The notes beneath the pieces were generated by a model, which saw only the letters and a list, made by a program, of their open reading frames with translations, did no database searches and was not told the origin of the DNA. A DNA stretch of 64,000 bases, taken from positions 80,258 to 144,257 of the forward strand of contig JAVBOH010000004.1 in assembly GCA_031550725.1 (NCBI GenBank), written 5' to 3'. Below are positions 1 through 8,171 of the stretch, piece by piece. Numbering within the stretch: the first letter of the stretch is position 1; each line of letters begins with the position of its first letter. A program made the position numbers and the translations under genes. This stretch comes from UBA946 sp031550725. Lineage in GTDB: Bacteria; Bacillota; Clostridia; Oscillospirales; Ruminococcaceae.

Positions 1-914
1 GAAGCATTACCCTGAACACTGTCATTATTAATAGTCCAGTAATGATTTACACTGTCATAATTCTCAAAAACCTGAACTTTAAAATACTCAGGAAAATTAG
101 TATTAACAATATATAAAAGAATATTTTCCATGTTCAGAAAATCATCGGCATTACCTGAAGTTTTGGTATATTTACCGGAATTTTTATTATAAATTCCACC
201 GATAGTAAATCTGTTAGCAAAATCCTCAAACTTCTCATAATATGGAGTTTCCGAAGGCTTTGGTAAAATAAAAGCAAGCAAAACAGCGGCAACAGCGAAA
301 TCGGAATAGTTGCCAATAATAGAATATCCACCGACAACCTTAGCCTTTTGAGCAATCTCTTTACGAGAATTTTTTAGGTAAAGAAAAATATTCAATGCAG
401 CAATTAAAAATGCAAATGCAGTTGGAGGAGCAGCAGAAACTTTAACATATAAAGCAAATGGAATAAGGCATATAACCATAATCATCAGAACACGGTAGCT
501 GACATTTATGAAATAATATACAACCGAGCTGAAGAAAAAAGCAAAACCCAGCACAATAGTCTGCATATGATAGGTTTCCGTTTTAACAGCCTGTGCACCC
601 GAGAAAAACCATTCAACAAATGACACCATAGCAGTTGTTCTGTCAACACTTTGATTAGTCAGAATAAGATAAACAAGATACAAAACAAGACCTGTCGCAA
701 CCATATAAACGATACTTCCAATATGCTTATGTTTAGCTACAAAATCATATAAAAGAAAGAAAACGGCAACAAGAAAAACCGATATAGCCGAGTATGAATT
801 TAAGTAGCTAAGCTCAAAAACATATATCACGGAAATAACCAGCACTGCCGCAAGAATAAACGACAATAATTTATCTTTAATATTTTCGAATGAAATTATT
901 TTGATATCTTTCAT
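1..914 (-). CDS. Transglutaminase-like membrane protein, N-terminal part (cut by window edge)
   Basis: Open frame from an ATG at 914 running off the window start, so only about 304 N-terminal residues are visible. The start follows a strong AAGGAGG. The visible protein has several membrane segments in its first ~190 residues, then an extracellular-looking stretch. No catalytic transglutaminase core lies inside the window. The family call rests on this TgpA/DUF3488-like topology and on position directly after MoxR and DUF58 genes, a very common trio in which the third gene encodes a membrane transglutaminase-like protein. The membrane topology is seen; the enzyme assignment is inferred. Confidence 0.7.
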   Translation of the reverse strand, partial: MKDIKIISFENIKDKLLSFILAAVLVISVIYVFELSYLNSYSAISVFLVAVFFLLYDFVAKHKHIGSIVYMVATGLVLYLVYLILTNQSVDRTTAMVSFVEWFFSGAQAVKTETYHMQTIVLGFAFFFSSVVYYFINVSYRVLMIMVICLIPFALYVKVSAAPPTAFAFLIAALNIFLYLKNSRKEIAQKAKVVGGYSIIGNYSDFAVAAVLLAFILPKPSETPYYEKFEDFANRFTIGGIYNKNSGKYTKTSGNADDFLNMENILLYIVNTNFPEYFKVQVFENYDSVNHYWTINNDSVQGNA

Positions 915-935
915 GTTACCTCCTTGCTAAAACTT

Positions 936-1052
936 TATATAGTGCATTAAGTTTAAAATGCTACGCATTTAAAAAGGAGCTTCGCTCCTTTTTGCACCAA
1001 ACGTGCAAAAAACTACCTGTATAGTTGTTTTAAAGTTAAACAACTATATCAC
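936..1052. repeat. Foldback (MITE-like) intergenic repeat, copy 1
   Basis: A 117-bp AT-rich element between two minus-strand genes. Its ends read TATATAGTGCATTAAG and ACAACTATATCAC and are imperfect inverted repeats. The same ends recur, inverted, at 7001-7059. Inside are a hairpin TTTAAAATGC-TAC-GCATTTAAA-like segment and a GGAGC-TTC-GCTCC hairpin flanked by A and T runs (971-992) that could act as a bidirectional terminator. The TGA stop of the DUF58 gene lies in its right end. There is no coding capacity. Confidence 0.55.
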
Positions 1053-2272
1053 GATATCTTTTCAGCAGAAAAATCATTATTAAGCTTCCATACATTATCA
1101 AGATGAACAGCCGATATACTATCCGATGTAACTATGGAAGTATGTAAACCGCTGTTATTAAATGCAGAAACCGCTGCTCTGAAACTACCGTCAGCAAGAG
1201 CAGTATAAATAAGTACGCTTAAGGGTTTGCTTGTCAAATCAGATATATCAGGCAAGCGTGAGGAATTTGACATGATATTTTCAAAACTGTAATCAGCAAA
1301 GGATGTCTGCAAAGCGACAACATCAGTCTGCGACTCAATAATTCTGTTAACAAAGTGACCATCCTGTTTATACCACACAACAGTTTCAAACCCAAGTCTA
1401 ACAAGTGAAAAGCATATTGCAAGTACACCCTCAACAGCCTTTTCGTTATCATAAACATTATCACCCGCAGCACCGTCAAGAATGATATTCTGCTGCATGG
1501 AATCAATTTCATCATCAAGCCTTACCATAAGGCTGTCACGCTTTGAGGAAAGCTTCCAGTTAATGCGTTTAATAGGGTCACCCTCAACATAATCACGGTG
1601 AGTATATCCAGGGTTTCCGGCGAAAATCGAAAGTCCATCCGATTCCTTAGTTTCCTCACTGTCGTCATAAAACTGAACATCTTCAGCAACAGTGTGAACA
1701 AGCGGAGAGTCAGACGGAACATCAGGAATATCAGGAAAAATCTTAACGGTTTCGGTGTATTTATCGGATGTGTTTTCGTTTAAAATATTAAACATACCAA
1801 ACCTCATAAAATCCTGAAGCTTAATGCTTTTTATGCCGACAACACATTTTCCCCAGTAATTCGCCTTGTATTTGACTTCAAATGTCACTTCACTTCTCGG
1901 TGGTACAGTAACAGCATAAAGCCCCTTTTCGTTTTCAAGACATTTTAAAACAGCAGGTGAGTATATTTGGATAAGCAAAACAGGAATTGGCAGTATACTC
2001 TTGTTTTTAACCTTAACTTTTAGAATAAGAGTTTCCCTTTTATATATCATGCTGTTGCTTAAATCCGCCGAAAAGATTATGCAGTTAAGTTTTTTTATAA
2101 TTGCTGTAATGACAATCGAAAATACTGGTGCAATCGCCATCACAAATACAAATACCCATCCCATTTTCGCAGAAAGATAAAGCGAAAATATAACAGCCAC
2201 AGCAATAGCAAGTAAATACCATACAATACTCATAATCGTATTAAGAATAGCGGAAGATTTTTTATTTTTCAA
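1049..2272 (-). CDS. DUF58 domain protein, membrane anchored
   Basis: 407 residues. Two hydrophobic segments near the N terminus (about residues 12-32 and 38-60) anchor a von Willebrand-like DUF58 domain. The family hallmark is seen at about residues 225-245: THRDYVEGDPIKRINWK, followed by a basic-acidic stretch. DUF58 proteins are almost always encoded beside MoxR AAA ATPases and are thought to act with them in assembling or maturing envelope or large protein complexes; the substrate is unknown. Here it sits 23 bp after the MoxR gene and ahead of the transglutaminase-like gene, so the three are probably one transcript. Confidence 0.9.
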   Translation of the reverse strand: MKNKKSSAILNTIMSIVWYLLAIAVAVIFSLYLSAKMGWVFVFVMAIAPVFSIVITAIIKKLNCIIFSADLSNSMIYKRETLILKVKVKNKSILPIPVLLIQIYSPAVLKCLENEKGLYAVTVPPRSEVTFEVKYKANYWGKCVVGIKSIKLQDFMRFGMFNILNENTSDKYTETVKIFPDIPDVPSDSPLVHTVAEDVQFYDDSEETKESDGLSIFAGNPGYTHRDYVEGDPIKRINWKLSSKRDSLMVRLDDEIDSMQQNIILDGAAGDNVYDNEKAVEGVLAICFSLVRLGFETVVWYKQDGHFVNRIIESQTDVVALQTSFADYSFENIMSNSSRLPDISDLTSKPLSVLIYTALADGSFRAAVSAFNNSGLHTSIVTSDSISAVHLDNVWKLNNDFSAEKIS

Positions 2273-2295
2273 GGATTTTACCCCTCACTATATAT

Positions 2296-3225
2296 TCATA
2301 TTTTTGGAACAATAACAGTTTCCAAAACATTTTTAATAACATTTTCCTGCGTTTCAAAAGCAGATTTACCCTTTGGAGAAAGAATAATTCTGTGTGATAG
2401 AACACTGGCAGCGCAAGCTTTAATGTCCTCAGGGATGATATAATCCCTGCCATCCATAAAAGCATAAACCTTTGACGCCTTAAACAAAGAGATACTTCCT
2501 CTCGGACTAACTCCAAGCCTTAAATTATCGTTATTTCGAGTAGCATTTACAATTGAAACGATATAATTTTTAACAGAATCACAAGCGGTAACTTTTTTTA
2601 TCTCGGCTTGTAAATCTAAGATATCATCAATGCTTAAAACAGCATCAATAGTGTTGATTGGATTTTGATATTCATTTCGTTCAAGAATATCCATTTCCTC
2701 TGTTAAGCTAGGATAACCCATGCTGATTTTCATAGCAAATCTATCCATCTGCGCCTCAGGGAGATGAAATGTACCGTAGGTTTCAACAGGATTTTGTGTA
2801 GCCAAAACCATAAAAGGAGCAGGTGTTTTATATGTCTTGCCGTCAATACTTATCTGACGTTCCTCCATAGCCTCAAGCAAGGAGGACTGTGCCTTTGGTG
2901 ATGCACGGTTAATCTCGTCAGCAAGCAAAAAGTTGCAGAAAGCTGCACCCTTTCGGAACTCAAACTCGGATGTATCACGATTTATCATAGTAAATCCTGT
3001 GATATCGGATGGCATGATATCAGGTGTCAGCTGAATGCGGTTAAAAGAGCCGTTCACAGAGCGTGACAAAGCAGCAGCAAGCTGAGTTTTACCAACCCCC
3101 GGAACATCTTCAACAAGCACATGACCTTCCATGAGAAGTGCACAAATTGCCTGCATAATAACATCACGCTTACCGATAATAACCTTTTCAATATTGTCTG
3201 CAAGAAGTTTAATTTTTTCGTCCAT
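2296..3225 (-). CDS. MoxR-family AAA+ ATPase
   Basis: 309 residues, usual length for MoxR. Walker A is GVGKTQL near residue 45; the Walker B/DEXX region is LLADEINRASPK near residue 107. The sequence TQNPVETYGTFHLPEAQMDRF, with its arginine finger region, is typical of the AAA_3 family. MoxR ATPases are chaperone-like remodellers that work with DUF58/VWA partners, and the next gene downstream is such a partner. The ATG is preceded by GGAGGTT. A hairpin upstream (3259-3301) separates it from the leucine-rich-repeat gene, although read-through is possible. Confidence 0.93.
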   Translation of the reverse strand: MDEKIKLLADNIEKVIIGKRDVIMQAICALLMEGHVLVEDVPGVGKTQLAAALSRSVNGSFNRIQLTPDIMPSDITGFTMINRDTSEFEFRKGAAFCNFLLADEINRASPKAQSSLLEAMEERQISIDGKTYKTPAPFMVLATQNPVETYGTFHLPEAQMDRFAMKISMGYPSLTEEMDILERNEYQNPINTIDAVLSIDDILDLQAEIKKVTACDSVKNYIVSIVNATRNNDNLRLGVSPRGSISLFKASKVYAFMDGRDYIIPEDIKACAASVLSHRIILSPKGKSAFETQENVIKNVLETVIVPKI

Positions 3226-3258
3226 AATAACCTCCGAAATGTAAATATGTGAAACAAA

Positions 3259-3301
3259 GACGGAATTTTATCCGCAATATTGCTGACAAAATATCCGTCC
3301 T
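3259..3301 (-). terminator. Possible intrinsic terminator between the leucine-rich-repeat gene and moxR
   Basis: On the minus strand ACGGATATTTTG and the later AAAATTCCGT form an imperfect stem, followed by CTTTGTTTC. The U tract is poor, so this may be partial termination or a processing hairpin. Confidence 0.4.
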
Positions 3302-3334
3302 TTCGTAAAATTTATATTATTAAATATGCATTGA

Positions 3335-4453
3335 TTATAAGCTTTTCTTCTTTGAAAATTTAAGTACAGCAAATGCGCCACCAGCACAAATGACAACACA
3401 AATAATTGCAATAAAAACAACCTGGACAGGTGAAAAACCTGTTTTTACAGGTGTATCAACAGAAACAGAAGTAGGTTCAATTTCTGTATTGGATGGTTTA
3501 TCGTCGTTTTCAGTTATAGTTGTTATCAAAGTGGTTTCGGTATAATGCTCCTCATTATAAGACGGAACAATAGCCATCAAAACATATTCGCCAGTAAGGT
3601 TACCCTGTACCTTGAGATTATTGTATTCCCATGATTTGTATGTATCTTCACTGTCCTCATAAACATGAATTGTCGCACTGACATTCTGAAAAACACCCTG
3701 ACCAGAAAGTGACGGAGCGTTTTCGCCATAAACATAAATATCGGTAAGATTATTGCAGTCAGAGAAAGCGCCATCACCGATTGAAGTAACATTTGGACCA
3801 ATATAAATTTCGCTAAAACCGCACTTACTGAATGTATAGCTAAAAATTTCAGTAACAGCGGATGGAATAATAAATGAAGTAATAGCCTTGCAGTCACGGA
3901 AAGCACTTTCCCCTATATATGTAATATTTTCTGAAATTGGAATATCACTCATAGCCTCGCAAGCTTCGAAAGCATAATCTTCAATTCTGTTTACACTGCT
4001 TGGCATACTAACCTTTTCAAGCTTTTTATTATTTGAAAACGCCCTAACACCAATAACTTCGGTGTTTTTAGGCAAGCTTATATATTTAAGCTGATTTCTG
4101 CTAGGAAGTGCATTTTCAGGGATAATACCATTTTCAGTTTCGCAGGCTGCAAGCTCGAGAAATACAATATTCGGAATTGAAGTTAATGCGTTATAGTCGC
4201 TAATATTAAGAATGCCGTCCAAGACGGCAACATTGTTGATATAATTAAAGTCGATACCATCAGCGGCATCACGCAAAGCTTCATCTAGCTTACCTGTTTC
4301 AAAAGTTTCGACAACAATCGAGATTTCATCATCAGCCCAAGCCTTAATCGGAATGATAATAATACCAACTAGCATGGCAACAGCCATAAAAATGATAAAA
4401 ACTCGCATAGCCATGCTCTTTTTTCTAGTATATTTCTGTTTATTCTTACCCAT
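3335..4453 (-). CDS. BspA-type leucine-rich repeat protein, membrane anchored
   Basis: 372 residues. A basic N terminus and hydrophobic segment (about residues 17-38, ending AWA) look like a signal peptide. The middle carries BspA-type LRR_5 repeats with the recurring pattern I..A/F..C..L..I..P..V..I (for example IPSAVTEIFSYTFSKCG and IGPNVTSIGDGAFSDCN). A linker rich in Thr and Ser follows, then a C-terminal membrane segment ending in a basic FSKKKSL tail. This suits a cell-surface protein held by a C-terminal transmembrane helix. No LPXTG motif is seen. Its ATG is 19 bp after the unknown gene upstream, so they are probably co-transcribed. Confidence 0.85.
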   Translation of the reverse strand: MGKNKQKYTRKKSMAMRVFIIFMAVAMLVGIIIIPIKAWADDEISIVVETFETGKLDEALRDAADGIDFNYINNVAVLDGILNISDYNALTSIPNIVFLELAACETENGIIPENALPSRNQLKYISLPKNTEVIGVRAFSNNKKLEKVSMPSSVNRIEDYAFEACEAMSDIPISENITYIGESAFRDCKAITSFIIPSAVTEIFSYTFSKCGFSEIYIGPNVTSIGDGAFSDCNNLTDIYVYGENAPSLSGQGVFQNVSATIHVYEDSEDTYKSWEYNNLKVQGNLTGEYVLMAIVPSYNEEHYTETTLITTITENDDKPSNTEIEPTSVSVDTPVKTGFSPVQVVFIAIICVVICAGGAFAVLKFSKKKSL

Positions 4454-4472
4454 TTATATAACTCCTTTAAAA

Positions 4473-5288
4473 TTAATCAGCCGAAAAGCGTCCGACAACC
4501 TGAATATCATTAGGTGTATATAGAAAAACGTTTGTGGAAAGCGGATGCTTAGCCTTTTTATATTCATTAACAATGACATTTCCAAGACCCTCAAGAATGT
4601 TGTTTGTGATATTCTCAAGCACAAGCAAAATCTCTCTTGATGGTGCTAAAACCAAAAACTTAGCACCAATACGAGAATAAACAACCTTGCGGAACTCGTT
4701 GCACATCATCATGGAAACGCACAATTCCTTACTAGGCAAATTAAACTCAATTGCCTTAACATTGTCACTCAAATCAGCCTCTTTAATTTCAGCTTTATCA
4801 AGCAGTCTGCACATATTTCTGTCAGCAACTGAGAAAAGAACCTCTTTAGGCATCCCCCATTTTTTCATGTAATTCACATTCAGCATATTAAGTGCAAAAT
4901 CATCAGCAGTGTAAACAAGCACCTTTTTAAGCCCGTTCACAAAATCGGTATATATGTAATCCTGCTTAATCTCATCCTCACGCATGACAATAAAGCGCAA
5001 AAGCGACTGTCCATTAGTAAAAGAAATCATCTTGCTTTCGGTAACACATTGCAGTTCAATTATTCTGATGACCTTTTCAAGCTGTTCGTCATTTTTATTA
5101 ATATCATACTGACGTTTAGCGTCATAAATATCGACATGGAAAGATGCAGTGCCGGAGGATAATTCATAAAGAGTGTCACTAATTTTATTTATAACGGAGA
5201 AATTATGACGTTTCAATGCATTTTTAAACTCTGCATCAAACTTATCCTTATTAATAAGACTTTCAAATCTTTCTTTTAACCCTGCCAA
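4473..5288 (-). CDS. Uncharacterised cytoplasmic protein (possibly DUF1444/DUF5688-like)
   Basis: 271 residues with no signal peptide or membrane segment. It begins at a TTG, chosen because GAGGAGGTG lies 6-7 nt upstream and no ATG fits. A mid-protein stretch MLNVNYMKKWGMPKEVLFSVADRNM resembles the W-x(3-4)-E-L/V-x-x-x-A-x-x-N pattern of DUF1444/DUF5688-type proteins, but I do not firmly recognise the family. It is followed after 19 bp by the surface LRR gene. Function unknown. Confidence 0.7.
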   Translation of the reverse strand: MAGLKERFESLINKDKFDAEFKNALKRHNFSVINKISDTLYELSSGTASFHVDIYDAKRQYDINKNDEQLEKVIRIIELQCVTESKMISFTNGQSLLRFIVMREDEIKQDYIYTDFVNGLKKVLVYTADDFALNMLNVNYMKKWGMPKEVLFSVADRNMCRLLDKAEIKEADLSDNVKAIEFNLPSKELCVSMMMCNEFRKVVYSRIGAKFLVLAPSREILLVLENITNNILEGLGNVIVNEYKKAKHPLSTNVFLYTPNDIQVVGRFSAD

Positions 5289-5653
5289 GCGAACACCTCC
5301 TCAAGCAAATAACCATTAATATGTATATCTGATTTTCACGTAACAAACAGAATAATCAATACAAAATATATTATATCACATTATAAATAAAAAGTACAGA
5401 TATTTCACAAATTTTTTAATGTATTTAATATATGTATGTCTAAAATGAAAAAATATGGGATAGATTTGGCGGCTATTACATAAATGGTTACAAACCATAT
5501 ATTAGAAATCAAACCATATCCTTCAAAAATTAAACTTAATTAAGCAGTTTTGTATATATCATAAAATAATTAATTCATATATTTCATATATAGTATATAA
5601 TTGGTATTAAATACTGTAAGCATTTATACAAAAGGATAACCACAACATACCTC
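5289..5653. other. AT-rich intergenic stretch
   Basis: About 365 bp without a supportable gene. It must hold the minus-strand promoter of the gene starting at 5288: a TATAAT-like hexamer is visible at 5370-5375 but no good -35. Short palindromes such as CTTAATTAAG occur. Nothing else is recognised. Confidence 0.4.
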
Positions 5654-5682
5654 TTGCAAAATTGTAACCGCTTTGTTATAAT
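5654..5682 (+). promoter_or_regulatory. Sigma-A promoter of the twin-peptide transcript
   Basis: TTGCAA, exactly 17 nt, then TATAAT on the plus strand. This is the only plus-strand transcription signal in a run of minus-strand genes, and the next thing downstream is the two small peptide frames. Expected transcription start is about 5689. Confidence 0.8.
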
Positions 5683-5690
5683 ATAGTTAA

Positions 5691-5749
5691 TCCGATGACA
5701 TTGTGTGTAACCAATTCAAATGTATTAGTGTACATAACAAAATATCGGA
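5691..5749 (+). promoter_or_regulatory. Structured 5' leader of the twin-peptide transcript
   Basis: TCCGAT (5691-5696) can pair with ATCGGA (5744-5749), closing a domain that begins almost at the predicted transcript start. Inside it, ATGTA-TTAGTG-TACAT can form a small hairpin. The pairing is short, so this is tentative. Confidence 0.35.
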
Positions 5750-5778
5750 AAATAAAAAAACAGGAGGTCTAGCTTATC

Positions 5779-5835
5779 ATGTGTTTTAGTAGTTTACTAT
5801 CATATTTCCTAAAGTGCTTTGGCGGACGCTGCTAA
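5779..5835 (+). CDS. Micropeptide 1, 18 residues, three cysteines
   Basis: Predicted product MCFSSLLSYFLKCFGGRC. The ATG is preceded by CAGGAGGT, 9 nt upstream, one of the strongest ribosome sites in the region, and a consensus promoter lies about 100 nt upstream. A sister frame follows at 5962-6024 with the same plan: Met-Cys, Ser-Ser-Leu-Leu-Ser, aromatic-Phe-Leu, Cys-Phe, then a final Cys five residues after the middle Cys. The peptide is amphipathic and hydrophobic with one Lys and one Arg. I do not recognise the family. Candidates are a secreted or signalling peptide, a tiny membrane toxin, or a regulatory leader peptide. No processing enzyme or transporter is adjacent. Confidence 0.72.
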   Translation: MCFSSLLSYFLKCFGGRC

Positions 5836-5961
5836 TTAGCAGTATAACATCATGATATAGACTTTACAGAAATTTTATTAAGTATGCGATATAAAATCCG
5901 AGCAATCATCGAATTTTTTACCACTTGACAAAAACAAAATTGAAAGGAGATTTATTATAAT

Positions 5962-6024
5962 ATGTGTAACCTAAGCTCACTTCTCAGCTTTTTCCTAAAT
6001 TGCTTTACTAAGAGCTGTAAATAA
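5962..6024 (+). CDS. Micropeptide 2, 20 residues, paralogue of micropeptide 1
   Basis: Predicted product MCNLSSLLSFFLNCFTKSCK. The ATG is preceded by GAAAGGAGA, a good ribosome site about 12 nt upstream. Aligned with micropeptide 1 with one gap after Cys2, it shares Met-Cys, SSLLS, aromatic-F-L, C-F and the last Cys; the Cys14-to-Cys19 spacing is identical to Cys13-to-Cys18 in the first. The DNA between the two frames is not obviously duplicated, so conservation is concentrated in the coding part, as expected for translated peptides. The pair ends at the terminator 6040-6076. Confidence 0.72.
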   Translation: MCNLSSLLSFFLNCFTKSCK

Positions 6025-6039
6025 TTAAATAAGTACATT

Positions 6040-6076
6040 AAAAACTGCCTTGCGAAATTTCTCGCAGGGCAGTTTT
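6040..6076 (+). terminator. Intrinsic terminator of the twin-peptide transcript
   Basis: AAAACTGCC-T-TGCGA pairs with TCTCGCAGGGCAGTTTT around an AATT loop. The A and T flanks make it potentially bidirectional, so it may also terminate minus-strand transcription from rsmA. Confidence 0.8.
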
Positions 6077-6131
6077 GTTATCTTTAAACTATTATAATTA
6101 TACCACACAACAACAGTAACATACAATAACA

Positions 6132-6983
6132 TCACAAAAGATTATTGGAAACATTAATAAAATCCTGCATGGAAAGCTGTTCTGGACGGATATTTTCAGC
6201 TAGCTGTGAATTAGAAATAGCTGAAATAATACGAGATTTTTCCATGCCCATTGACGATGAAAGTGAGTTAGCAAGTGTCTTACGGCGCTGTGAAAAAGCA
6301 CCCCTGACAACCTTAAAAAAGTGTTTTTCATCTAAAACATTTTCATAAGCATTATCATGAATATCAAGACGAATAACGCAGGAATCAACGTTAGGAGCGG
6401 GCATAAAGCTGCCACGGGAAACGTTAAAAAGCAGTTTAGGCTCGGAATAATAGCGTACCGCAACAGTGACAGCACCAACATCCCTAGTACCAAGCTCAGC
6501 GCAAAGACGAGTCCCTGCCTCTTTTTGCACCATAACGGTAACAGACTTAATGTTGATACGGCTTTCAAGCAGCATCATAATAATCGGTGATGTGATATAA
6601 TATGGCAAATTTGCACATACGGCAACGTCCATACCCTCAAAATACGTGGCAATAACTTCAGCCAAATCAATCTTCATAACATCAGCATTAATGACTGTAA
6701 CATTTTTATGTTCGGCAAGAGTTTCTTCTAAAACAGGGATAAGCCTGTCATCAATTTCAATGGCAACAACCTTATCAGCACGCAAAGCAAGCTCATGAGT
6801 AAGCACGCCAATACCTGTACCAATTTCAATAATCCCAAAGCCCTTTTTTGCATTACCCATCTCAGCAATTTTAGGGCAAATGCTAGGATTTATAAGGAAA
6901 TTCTGACCCAAAGCTTTTGAGAAAGAAAAACCATGACGTTCAAAAATATCCTTTATAACATTTATATTTGTTAAGTTTTCCAA
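6132..6983 (-). CDS. rsmA: 16S rRNA dimethyladenosine transferase RsmA (KsgA)
   Basis: 283 residues from a TTG start at 6983, chosen because GGAGGG lies 4-5 nt upstream; a longer reading from 6995 would overlap that ribosome site. Methylates the two adjacent adenines in helix 45 of 16S rRNA during 30S maturation. Seen: SAM-binding IEIGTGIGVLTHEL near residue 52, acidic IEIDDRL, the catalytic NLPYYITSPI near residue 125, and GQNFLI at the N terminus. Family length is normal. It is probably a single-gene unit, since the repeat at 7001-7059 separates it from the gene upstream. Confidence 0.96.
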   Translation of the reverse strand: MENLTNINVIKDIFERHGFSFSKALGQNFLINPSICPKIAEMGNAKKGFGIIEIGTGIGVLTHELALRADKVVAIEIDDRLIPVLEETLAEHKNVTVINADVMKIDLAEVIATYFEGMDVAVCANLPYYITSPIIMMLLESRINIKSVTVMVQKEAGTRLCAELGTRDVGAVTVAVRYYSEPKLLFNVSRGSFMPAPNVDSCVIRLDIHDNAYENVLDEKHFFKVVRGAFSQRRKTLANSLSSSMGMEKSRIISAISNSQLAENIRPEQLSMQDFINVSNNLL

Positions 6984-7000
6984 AGTGCCCTCCAAATTTT

Positions 7001-7059
7001 GTGATATAGTTGGTTAAATTTAAAACCCTAAAGGATTTTTAATTTAACGCACTATATAC
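7001..7059. repeat. Foldback (MITE-like) intergenic repeat, copy 2
   Basis: A 59-bp near-palindrome: GTGATATAGTTGGTTAAATT at the left and its imperfect inverse at the right around a CCCTAAAGG core. In reverse orientation its ends match the element at 936-1052 (about 24 of 26 bases at one end). It lies between rsmA and the DUF1624 gene and can also work as a hairpin terminator for the latter. Confidence 0.55.
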
Positions 7060-7069
7060 AATTCAATCA

Positions 7070-7861
7070 TCATGTAATGTACATCAAAATCATAAACAAC
7101 GGCTGATGAATGAGATAAATCAGCAATGAATGTCTGCCGATAAACCTAATCACAGGTGTCTTAATATTATAAAACCAATCCGGCAGCTTATGCTCTTTAA
7201 CAGGCTTTGATAAAGCTGTACCTGCTAAAAACATAAAAAAGTGCGGAATTAAAGGGAAGTAATCGGATGAAAAAAAGTCATATGACGGAATGCCAAGCGG
7301 ATAAAGATATTCACGGTCACGAGGCAAATTAAAATAAACCTTAGCGGCAAACAGATTAATTTCACCACGACTAAAATTGTAAAACATTATGTAAAGCAGA
7401 ATGCAAACAAAAAATGTGATATACCAAGGAAGTTTATTAAGTAAAGGCTTTATAAACTCATATAAAATCATGCTTACACCAAAAAAAGTCAGCACCCCAA
7501 AAACAATAATATCATCAGGTGCAAAAATTGAAAAGCCAATGGTAATAAGCTCGCCTATCAGAAAGAGCATGACACCTCTTTTAAGCGAGTTGGATGAAAA
7601 AGCTGTGCAAATTCCCGAAACGCTGAACAGAATTATTAGAAAGGAAACATGGATAATTTCCATTGTATCAGAGAAGAAAAAGGGGATATGAAACCCCTTG
7701 AAATAAATCAAGTCAAATAAAAGATGATAAATAACAACAAAAATTGTAGCCGCACCACGCAAAGCATCAAGTATATCGATACGGTTTTTTCTGCTGAATG
7801 CAGGCTGTGAGGATATATTATCCATAAAAATGCGACCACTCTTTCTAAAACTTCCATACAT
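7070..7861 (-). CDS. DUF1624 / heparan-alpha-glucosaminide N-acetyltransferase-like membrane protein
   Basis: 263 residues with about seven membrane segments. The N-terminal RIDILDALRGAATIFVVIYH is characteristic of the DUF1624 (HGSNAT-like) branch of the acyltransferase superfamily; a C-terminal GRHSLLIYLIHQPLFMI is also typical. Family members transfer acyl groups to extracytoplasmic sugars or lipids; the substrate here is unknown. The ATG at 7861 has only a weak AAAGAG upstream; an internal ATG at about 7825 (MDNISS) is an alternative start. It is transcribed alone as far as can be seen. Confidence 0.85.
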   Translation of the reverse strand: MYGSFRKSGRIFMDNISSQPAFSRKNRIDILDALRGAATIFVVIYHLLFDLIYFKGFHIPFFFSDTMEIIHVSFLIILFSVSGICTAFSSNSLKRGVMLFLIGELITIGFSIFAPDDIIVFGVLTFFGVSMILYEFIKPLLNKLPWYITFFVCILLYIMFYNFSRGEINLFAAKVYFNLPRDREYLYPLGIPSYDFFSSDYFPLIPHFFMFLAGTALSKPVKEHKLPDWFYNIKTPVIRFIGRHSLLIYLIHQPLFMILMYIT

Positions 7862-7973
7862 AATACTCTTTAAGGTTTAAAATTCATAGTTTTTCCCGCT
7901 CTTGCTATTCGTTCTCTAAAGAACTGTTAGGTCGGAATAACTACAATTTTAATACATTAAATTGTATAAATAT

Positions 7974-8002
7974 ATTGTACCATAAAATAGCAAGCAATAC
8001 AA
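7974..8002 (-). promoter_or_regulatory. Candidate promoter of the DUF1624 gene
   Basis: On the minus strand TTGTAT, 17 nt, TACAAT. It lies about 110 nt upstream of the start codon. Match is moderate. Confidence 0.45.
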
Positions 8003-8116
8003 GAGTTCGATGTTTTTTTACATGATAACTCATGAATGTATAAATTTATTTTACTTTAAAATATAAATGTGTAAGTATCAGTGTAAAATTCCGTAAAAAT
8101 GTGTAAATAATCCCAA

Positions 8117-8160
8117 ACAAAAAACAAGCCGAAATAAAATGACGGCTTGTTTTGTTTTTT
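8117..8160 (-). terminator. Intrinsic terminator of purC
   Basis: On the minus strand AAAACAAGCCG pairs with CGGCTTGTTTT across an 11-nt loop, followed by TTGTTTGGG. It starts 11 bp after the purC stop. Confidence 0.85.
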
Positions 8161-8171
8161 ATATATAAAAA

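Noticed and set aside
134..355. 73-residue minus-strand frame
   Set aside because: It is a shadow in another frame of the transglutaminase-like gene, which reads through from 914 to the window edge with correct domain sequence and ribosome site.
5925..5961. TTGACA followed by TATAAT just before micropeptide 2, as a second promoter
   Set aside because: Spacing is 25 nt and the TATAAT touches the start codon, so transcripts from it could not include the ATG. One promoter for both peptides is simpler.
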